Shown piece by piece: positions 58,518-64,000 of a stretch of DNA of 64,000 nucleotides (within the stretch, counting starts at the first letter, position 1; the number at the start of each line of letters is the position of its first letter). The stretch lies in contig OX638377.1 of NCBI GenBank assembly GCA_951813615.1, positions 558,001 through 622,000 of the forward strand. The letters run 5' to 3'. The notes beneath the pieces are model-generated. The model had not been told where the DNA came from, did not search any database, and worked only from the letters and a program-made list of their open reading frames with translations. This stretch comes from an uncultured Latescibacterota bacterium (GTDB lineage: Bacteria > Latescibacterota > UBA2968 > UBA8231). Made by a program: the position numbers and the translations under genes.

Positions 58518-60485
58518 TCAGATCCAGAAGACCACATTGTCGGTCATGCCCGTAAAAAAGTCGATAATCAACCAGAGCCCGGCGATGAAAAACTGGCCTA
58601 TGATTAGGCCTAAAAAGAAAGGACGCGCCCGGCGAAAAAGACTGGGACCGCCGTATTTCATCGCCAACAATTTTAAGAGCCAAGCAAGGGCAATGCTAAA
58701 CCACAACTGGTCCATCAGCCATACAGCACCAATGGGGTATCCAATGGGATGCAAAGGCCACCACAAGAGCTGCTGGCGCGCCCACATGAGCAGGGCCATG
58801 ATGCCCGCGCCGACAAAAGTGTGAATCCAGCCATCTATATTCGGCTCGGTAGGCGCGCTTAACTTGGTGGTAATATAATCAAAAGGGGCGCGAGTTCCAC
58901 CACCAAAAAACCACGCGTTGAGATTGATGCCGCCATATTCGTAGGCGAGGTACAAAATCGTGGCGACCGAGCCGACAATGCTGACAAAAATCGCCAGCAG
59001 CATGTACCAAAAAAGCGGCCGCAGCCGCGATCCCAACTCCTCTCCCAACTTGAGGCCGTGTGCGCAGGAAGCCATGACAAACGTGCGGATATCCGCCGCC
59101 CACACGAAGGTGTACGCGAGGCCGACCATGCCGGCCGGGCCGATCACCGAAGAGCCGACGGCCGAGACTAAGACCGTTGGAGAAATCATCGGTCCCACCG
59201 CTGCGGCCACGCCTCCTTCTACTACCACTCGAGTTAGGCCGACGAAGATAAGGATGGCCAGCATCAGGGTCAAAAAGGCCGCCCACAGCGGCAAGCCAGA
59301 CTGCCACAGCCAAACGGTCATTACTGCGCCGCCAGCGAGCCAAGTTAAGACCGCTGCCCGATAGGAGAGCATCTCGCCGCTGTCGTCGATGCGGTCGTCG
59401 CCCCGGAATGCCTTGCGCAGCACATCGCGCAGGTGCTCACGACCGACCCACAGACCGAAAAGCACTAGGACGATCATCGCGCCCTGTCCTTGATGGGCGA
59501 GGATCGGCTCGCTAGAAGCGCCGTAAACGAGCTTTTCGGTACTGCCAACCCCTAAAACTCCTAGCCCCCCTCGGATCAACTTGGCGATGGTGTTGAAAAA
59601 CCATAGGCTGAAGGCGATGTCGAGGTTGATTAGATAGGCGAACCCCACCATGGGAAAGCTCAGGCGGAAGATCAGGCTGGTGGTATTGCGCATGATCGGA
59701 ATCGAAGAGACGAGCTGGATGGCGGGGATGAAGTTGAAGTATGCGTGCAGGGCGTTGAGGCTGCTGACGAACGCGGGCAGGGCAAAGCCGATCCACATGA
59801 TCGGATTTTTGAAGAAAGGACCTAGGGTTTCCCCGCGTCCTCCGCTTTGCACCATGGCCAAGGGCACTTGCACCAGCGGATAAACCAGCCGCTCCCGCTC
59901 CACCCACTGGCGGCGCATAATGACCATCGACGAGATCATCACCAAGTACAGGGCTACAATCAGCACAGCCCAATAACACAGCGGGCCGCTCCAGGCGGCC
60001 CAAGGCACCCCAGCGGTGCGCGGTGCTCCTTCGTAAAACCACTTGATCACCTTGGGATCCTGCGGTGCGATCCACTCGGGAAGGTGCGGCAGGATGAGCA
60101 AGGCCCACTCGTTTTCCGGGGTGGCGTAGTACTGGGCGCCGGTGATGATCGTCAGCCAGTACTCGCTGAGGCCCATCGTGGGAATGGCCGAAGCCGTGAT
60201 CATCATGATGTACGCGACGATGAGTTCGCCGCGCCCGAGGGCCATGGGCGCGGCGCGGCGAGTCAGCAGGGCGTTGAACAAGCCCGTTAGCAAGAAAAAG
60301 AGGAACAGGGCACCCGCGGCGCTGAAATCAATTGACATGTAGGAGCCGCGGATGACCATATTGCCGTACGGTGCTCCCACGGCGATGCACAGCGACCCTA
60401 GTGTGCCCGCCACCAGCGCCTTGGCACTGAAGATCGGCTCGGCTCGTGCTGGGGCCTGAAAGGTAGGCTCTTTCGCCAAATCCAT
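58518..60485 (-). CDS. DUF6785/DUF6784-like multi-spanning membrane protein (OPT-like)
   Basis: 655 residues with about 14 helices. The N-terminus ALVAGTLGSLCIAVGAPYGN and the loop MRRQWVERERLVYPLVQVPLAM (read in parts) resemble oligopeptide-transporter-like proteins named DUF6785. RVVVEGGVAAAVGPMIS-type helices follow. It is the first gene of the run; the M28-FtsX gene begins 17 bases after its stop. Function unknown; uptake or export of a small peptide or metal chelate is a guess. Confidence 0.75.
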   Translation of the reverse strand: MDLAKEPTFQAPARAEPIFSAKALVAGTLGSLCIAVGAPYGNMVIRGSYMSIDFSAAGALFLFFLLTGLFNALLTRRAAPMALGRGELIVAYIMMITASAIPTMGLSEYWLTIITGAQYYATPENEWALLILPHLPEWIAPQDPKVIKWFYEGAPRTAGVPWAAWSGPLCYWAVLIVALYLVMISSMVIMRRQWVERERLVYPLVQVPLAMVQSGGRGETLGPFFKNPIMWIGFALPAFVSSLNALHAYFNFIPAIQLVSSIPIMRNTTSLIFRLSFPMVGFAYLINLDIAFSLWFFNTIAKLIRGGLGVLGVGSTEKLVYGASSEPILAHQGQGAMIVLVLFGLWVGREHLRDVLRKAFRGDDRIDDSGEMLSYRAAVLTWLAGGAVMTVWLWQSGLPLWAAFLTLMLAILIFVGLTRVVVEGGVAAAVGPMISPTVLVSAVGSSVIGPAGMVGLAYTFVWAADIRTFVMASCAHGLKLGEELGSRLRPLFWYMLLAIFVSIVGSVATILYLAYEYGGINLNAWFFGGGTRAPFDYITTKLSAPTEPNIDGWIHTFVGAGIMALLMWARQQLLWWPLHPIGYPIGAVWLMDQLWFSIALAWLLKLLAMKYGGPSLFRRARPFFLGLIIGQFFIAGLWLIIDFFTGMTDNVVFWI

Positions 60486-60522
60486 TGAGACGGTCTAAAG
60501 AAAAGATCTATACATTATTTAA

Positions 60523-61044
60523 TTACCGGTCTTGGTCCAGCCAGCCTATTTTCTCTAATTGCGCCAAGGTCCACCAAGCCAACAGGCCGATTGCCCCCCC
60601 GCTCACCAAAGCACTGAACAAAGCCAGCGGCAAAAGCGCGAACAGACCGCTGTGGCCGATATAGCCAGCGGCGAGCGCGAGTTGGCTGAGTTGGTGTGCC
60701 AAGGCGCCCCAGATGCTCAGGCCCACGACGCTGAAAAGCCCCGCGCCCACGCGGCGGACTACAACCATGACCAGCCAACTTGCCAAGCCAGCTCCGCCGC
60801 CAATGACAAAGGCCGGACCGGCAAACCCTCCGCTGAGCAAGCCGCCAGCTACGAGCTTGATGGCACTAACGGCCAACGCCGGACCGCCGCCAAAGCTCAC
60901 CATTGCGACCAAAACCGGCAAATTGCCGAGGCCCAGCTTCATCCAGGGCAAGGGTTTGGGCACCAGCGATTCAAAGGCAAAGAGCACGATTGCCGCACTG
61001 GCCATAAGCCCCAAACGGGCCACGTCTCTAGGGCGTGCAAACAT
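60523..61044 (-). CDS. Gx transporter family protein (heptaprenyl diphosphate synthase component I-like)
   Basis: 173 residues with about five helices: FESLVPKPLPWMKLGLGNLP is the family signature, followed by FGGGPALAVSAIKLVAGGLLSGG. Start ATG 61044 overlaps the NusG-II stop in TGATG; the longer frame is shadow. Such proteins usually travel with NusG-II, ApbE and FMN-binding genes and may move a flavin or isoprenoid precursor. No such neighbour is seen here. Confidence 0.85.
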   Translation of the reverse strand: MFARPRDVARLGLMASAAIVLFAFESLVPKPLPWMKLGLGNLPVLVAMVSFGGGPALAVSAIKLVAGGLLSGGFAGPAFVIGGGAGLASWLVMVVVRRVGAGLFSVVGLSIWGALAHQLSQLALAAGYIGHSGLFALLPLALFSALVSGGAIGLLAWWTLAQLEKIGWLDQDR

Positions 61045-61433
61045 CAGCGAATCATTGCATCTATGGGTGCGGCTCCAGCGATCCTCAGCACTAGGCCGTT
61101 GGGTACGCATGCGGCCACGTCGCCCGCCCGCTGCATCCAGCCCTGCCGCATGCAGATCTTGTGGGCGCAGGGCGCGGAAATCACGCGCGCACCCTTGGGG
61201 CCGATCTCGATTTCGCTCACTCCCAAAGGTCCTACAACCGGCAAGACTCCGTAGTTGGAAAGGGCATGTGTGGCAGGTGCGGCCTCGGCTAACTCGACGA
61301 TGAGCAAGCCGCCGACTTCGGCCGTATAGCGGCCGTAGAGTACCAGCCCGATCGCACTCAAGCCCACGACGAGTGCGAGGATTTTATCCGCTCGCGTCAG
61401 TGCTGGTGCGTTTTCGGTGTTTAGCCGCCACAT
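61044..61433 (-). CDS. NusG domain II-like membrane-anchored protein
   Basis: A 129-residue protein with one N-terminal helix (ADKILALVVGLSAIGLVLYG) and an outer domain with VSEIEIGPKGARVISAPCAHKICMRQGWM and CVPNGLVLRI (in parts). The Cys in APCAHKICM and VAACVPN is typical of NusG-II proteins. It overlaps the Gx-transporter gene by one base, a pairing that is conserved in many genomes. Its role is unknown. Confidence 0.87.
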   Translation of the reverse strand: MWRLNTENAPALTRADKILALVVGLSAIGLVLYGRYTAEVGGLLIVELAEAAPATHALSNYGVLPVVGPLGVSEIEIGPKGARVISAPCAHKICMRQGWMQRAGDVAACVPNGLVLRIAGAAPIDAMIR

Positions 61434-61506
61434 CCCGTGTCCTTTTCTCTGCTCATTTTAATTTAACTTCTACCGCGCGTGCAAACGAGCGAGGAACTTC
61501 TGCTTG

Positions 61507-61538
61507 TAGATACTTGTTTTTTTTCTAGATGCTTGTTT
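61507..61538 (+). promoter_or_regulatory. 13-base direct repeat in the rel upstream region
   Basis: TAGATACTTGTTT (61507-61519) and TAGATGCTTGTTT (61526-61538) differ at one base and repeat every 19 bases, near two helical turns. They lie 34 bases before the rel ATG and overlap a weak -35/-10 pair (TTGTTT, TATATT). A regulator binding one face of the DNA is plausible; no known site is matched. Confidence 0.45.
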
Positions 61539-61571
61539 ATATTGACGGGCAAATAGGAAATGTAGGATCCC

Positions 61572-63791
61572 ATGGTCGAAACCACTCCCACACACCCTCC
61601 GGCTCATGCTTACTTGGACGAGCTCGTCAAGCAGGCAGGCGACGAGGAGCGTCTGGAAGCGTTGCTGATCGAGGTCGCCTCCTGCAACGACCAAGCCGAT
61701 TTCGCGCTGATCAATCGCGCCTACCACTTCGCCAAGGAGTATCACAAGGACCAGGTCCGCAAGTCCGGCGAACCGTTCTTAGCCCACTGTGTCGAAGTGG
61801 CCCGAATTCTAGCGCAACTCCGCATGGACCACACTACGGTTGCCGCCGGGCTCTTGCACGACGTCATCGAGGATACGCCGGCCACGTATGCAGAGGTCGC
61901 CGAATTGTTCGGCGAAGAGATCACCGAACTGATTAACGGGGTTACCAAAATCGATCAGATAACCTGCGAAAGCCGCGAGGAGCGCCAAGCCGAGACCTAT
62001 CGCAAGTTGCTGATCTCCATGTTCAAGGACATTCGCGTCATATTTATCAAGCTGGCCGATCGTTTGCACAACATGCGCACGCTCCAATACCTAAGCTCCC
62101 AATCCCGCGAGCGTACCGCGAGCGAAACGCTCGAAGTGTACGCGCCGCTGGCCCACCGCTTTGGGATGGCGCGGATCCGCTGGCAACTGGAGGACCAAAG
62201 CCTCAAGTTTCTCGAACCCGAAATGTACCAAGAGTTGCGCAACAAGGTGGCCTTGACGCGCCAAGAGCGCGAAGACGATATAAAGAGATTTCAGCGCCCT
62301 CTCGAGGAACGCCTGCACGCCGATGGCATTAAGGCAGAACTTACGAGCCGTGCCAAGAACTTCTACAGTATCTACAATAAGATGAAGGTGCGCGGCAAGT
62401 CCTTTGAGGAAATCTACGACCTGCTGGCCGTGCGCATCATCACTGGCACCGTGGGCGACTGCTATCGAATCCTCGGTTCGGTCCACAACATTTACACCCC
62501 CAACAACAGCCGCTTCAAAGACTATATATCGACACCCAAGAGCAACATGTACCAGTCGCTGCACACGTCGGTGCTCGGCCCCAAAGGTCAATACGTCGAA
62601 GTGCAAATCCGCACCGCGCAGATGCACGACACGGCTGAAATCGGCATCGCCGCCCACTGGCGCTACAAATCCAACAACAAGGTGCCCGGCGCTTTCAATC
62701 TGAGTTGGCTGAAACAATTTGGCGACTGGGAACAGGAGGCCCCCAACCCGCTCGAATTTATGGAAAACCTGAAGGCCGAGTTGGCATCTCAAGACGAGAT
62801 TTTCGTCTTTACTCCCAAAGGCGACCTACATCAGCTACCCAAGGGGGCCACGCCGATCGACTTTGCCTTTGCCATCCACACCGACATTGGGCTGCACTGC
62901 GAGAGGGCCAAAGTAAACGACCAAGTCGTGCCGCTAAGTACGACGTTGAGCAACGGCGAAATCGTGGAGATAGTCACGAGGCCGCAGCAAAGACCCACAC
63001 TCGCTTGGCTGGACCAAGTCAAAACCGCTAAGGCTCGTCAAGCCATCCGCCACTGGCTGAGGGAGGAGCAATACGACCACAACGTGCGTCTTGGCAAAGA
63101 GGCGCTCGACAGAGGCTTGAAGACCTATCGGGCCGCCGGCCCACCTGACCTCGATGCCGTGGCTAAGGAACTCGGGTTCAGCGACGCCGAGCACCTCTAT
63201 GCTGCCCTCGGCAACGGGGACCTGTCCGTTGGCAAGGTCATCAGCAGAATAGCCCCGCTCAAGCCCATACAGCGCACAATCCGGCCCCAAGACCGCAGAG
63301 ACATCCGCATCCAAGGCATGAAAAACCTGCTGGTCCAATTCGGCAAGTGCTGTGGTCCCATCCCGGGCGACGAGATTGTCGGCCTAGTCACCCGCGGCCG
63401 CGGCGTCACGGTCCACCGCACTGACTGTTACAACATCGGCCGGATTTCCGCTGAGCCAGACCGCCTGCTCAAGGTGGATTGGGAATCGGATGACGAACCG
63501 GCCTTTACCGTTTATCTGCGCACTCGTAGCTGGGACCGCAAGTCCTTGCTGGCGGACATCTCGAGGGCGATTAGCACCGTCGGCTGCAACATCCGCAAAG
63601 CCACTACCCACACCGAGAGCAACACCGCCGAACAGGATAGCAAAATCGCTAAACAGGATAGCAAAATCGCCGAACAGGACTTCTGGATCGACGTCGCCGA
63701 CAACGAGCAACTGCGCCAGGCCATGGACCAAATCGAGCACATCGAGGGCGTTTTTGAAGTGCTGCGCGTGGATGAGCCTGCAAACAGTTAG
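61572..63791 (+). CDS. bifunctional (p)ppGpp synthetase/hydrolase, Rel/SpoT type
   Basis: 739 residues. The HD hydrolase part has [16 protein letters not shown] and DRLHNMRTL; the synthetase part has [31 protein letters not shown] (Gly to Met in the usual NGYQSLHT) and EVQIRT with AEIGIAAHW. Then a TGS domain ([24 protein letters not shown], in parts), a helical zinc-finger-type part and an ACT domain with 14 inserted residues. Both active sites look intact, so both synthesis and hydrolysis are expected. hisC starts two bases after it. Confidence 0.95.
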   Translation: MVETTPTHPPAHAYLDELVKQAGDEERLEALLIEVASCNDQADFALINRAYHFAKEYHKDQVRKSGEPFLAHCVEVARILAQLRMDHTTVAAGLLHDVIEDTPATYAEVAELFGEEITELINGVTKIDQITCESREERQAETYRKLLISMFKDIRVIFIKLADRLHNMRTLQYLSSQSRERTASETLEVYAPLAHRFGMARIRWQLEDQSLKFLEPEMYQELRNKVALTRQEREDDIKRFQRPLEERLHADGIKAELTSRAKNFYSIYNKMKVRGKSFEEIYDLLAVRIITGTVGDCYRILGSVHNIYTPNNSRFKDYISTPKSNMYQSLHTSVLGPKGQYVEVQIRTAQMHDTAEIGIAAHWRYKSNNKVPGAFNLSWLKQFGDWEQEAPNPLEFMENLKAELASQDEIFVFTPKGDLHQLPKGATPIDFAFAIHTDIGLHCERAKVNDQVVPLSTTLSNGEIVEIVTRPQQRPTLAWLDQVKTAKARQAIRHWLREEQYDHNVRLGKEALDRGLKTYRAAGPPDLDAVAKELGFSDAEHLYAALGNGDLSVGKVISRIAPLKPIQRTIRPQDRRDIRIQGMKNLLVQFGKCCGPIPGDEIVGLVTRGRGVTVHRTDCYNIGRISAEPDRLLKVDWESDDEPAFTVYLRTRSWDRKSLLADISRAISTVGCNIRKATTHTESNTAEQDSKIAKQDSKIAEQDFWIDVADNEQLRQAMDQIEHIEGVFEVLRVDEPANS
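63631..63680 (+). repeat. 21-base tandem repeat inside rel
   Basis: AACAGGATAGCAAAATCGCT(A) at 63631-63651 is repeated at 63652-63672 with two changes at its last bases, and the first eight bases recur at 63673-63680. It adds EQDSKIA-type heptads between the ACT strands, an in-frame change. Confidence 0.92.
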
Positions 63792-63793
63792 TC

Positions 63794-64000
63794 GTGTCGG
63801 ACCTGTTCCGCCCCAATATCGCCCGCCTACGCGGGTACGTCCCTGGGGAACAGCCCCGCGACAAGGGCTATATCAAGCTCAATACCAACGAAAACCCCTA
63901 TCCGCCCTCCCCCTTAGTGTTAGCGCGGCTGCGCGATGCATGCTCCGCTGATCTGCGCCTCTATCCCGACCCAGACGCTTGGGCTTTGCGCCGGAAGTTG
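63794..64000 (+). CDS. hisC: histidinol-phosphate aminotransferase (partial, runs off the right edge)
   Basis: 69 codons are visible from GTG 63794: [33 protein letters not shown] and [16 protein letters not shown]. The [12 protein letters not shown] motif is the N-terminal signature of HisC and its class I PLP aminotransferase relatives; other family members such as CobD share it, so the symbol needs the rest of the gene. It lies two bases after the rel stop. Confidence 0.85.
   Translation, partial: MSDLFRPNIARLRGYVPGEQPRDKGYIKLNTNENPYPPSPLVLARLRDACSADLRLYPDPDAWALRRKL

Noticed and set aside
58072..58824. 250-residue plus-strand ORF across the start of M28-FtsX
   Set aside because: Crosses two real minus-strand genes and has no promoter, Shine-Dalgarno or motif.
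62091..62792. 233-residue minus-strand ORF inside rel
   Set aside because: Antisense shadow of strong Rel synthetase motifs.

Overview
The window is GC-rich, densely packed bacterial chromosome with no phage, insertion sequence, CRISPR or rRNA. Short gaps, many overlapping starts and stops, a Na+-NQR, a lipoprotein thioredoxin and large membrane proteins suggest a Gram-negative-type, probably respiring bacterium. Gfo/Idh/MocA oxidoreductase, sugar-phosphate isomerase/epimerase-like, ThuA and DUF6785-like genes recall uncultivated lineages such as Latescibacterota or Poribacteria. That placement is inference from gene content only.

Layout. (1) 1-6.1 kb: panB (cut by the left edge) diverges from a complete biotin block, bioF / BioH-like esterase / bioC / bioD / bioA, in which every gene overlaps the next; bioB comes in from the opposite strand and overlaps the end of bioA. 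(2) 6.3-12.5 kb: nqrABCDEF plus the maturation gene nqrM, with a promoter-like site carrying a palindrome in front and an intrinsic terminator behind. (3) 12.5-19.6 kb: F1Fo ATP synthase (atpZ, atpI-like, atpBEFHAGDC); the c subunit looks H+-type, unlike the Na+ pump beside it. (4) 19.6-25.2 kb: a three-gene ABC-2 exporter with a barrel protein of unknown function, a Gfo/Idh oxidoreductase and tRNA-Met. (5) 25.2-37.3 kb: an M16 peptidase, comF, then pfkA-pgk-tpiA-secG-tRNA-Leu, a Trm112-like protein, dnaE and a TlpA-like lipoprotein. (6) 37.3-47.2 kb: map, a two-domain glycosyltransferase, a TIM-barrel isomerase-like protein, DUF1854 with an unusual ABC exporter, a D-cysteine desulfhydrase-like enzyme, an orphan HigA-type regulator, glcD and a ThuA protein. 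(7) 47.2-60.5 kb: a seven-gene minus-strand run of two multi-spanning OPT/DUF6785-like proteins flanking a giant M28-FtsX fusion, then an unknown protein, a PqqD-like protein, a PAP2-like membrane protein and recD2. (8) 60.5-64 kb: a Gx-transporter/NusG-II pair, then rel (ppGpp synthetase/hydrolase) and the start of hisC.

The most unusual stretch is region 7, mainly 49.4-60.5 kb. Its genes are separated by 1-17 bases or overlap. The FtsX-type permease has no ABC ATPase beside it and is fused to an M28-like domain whose metal ligands look changed. Other points to check are a 21-base tandem repeat inserting two extra heptapeptides into the Rel ACT domain, a predicted PPi-dependent phosphofructokinase, Na+ versus H+ coupling of NQR and ATP synthase, and an inverted repeat between panB and bioF overlapping a good panB -35 element.
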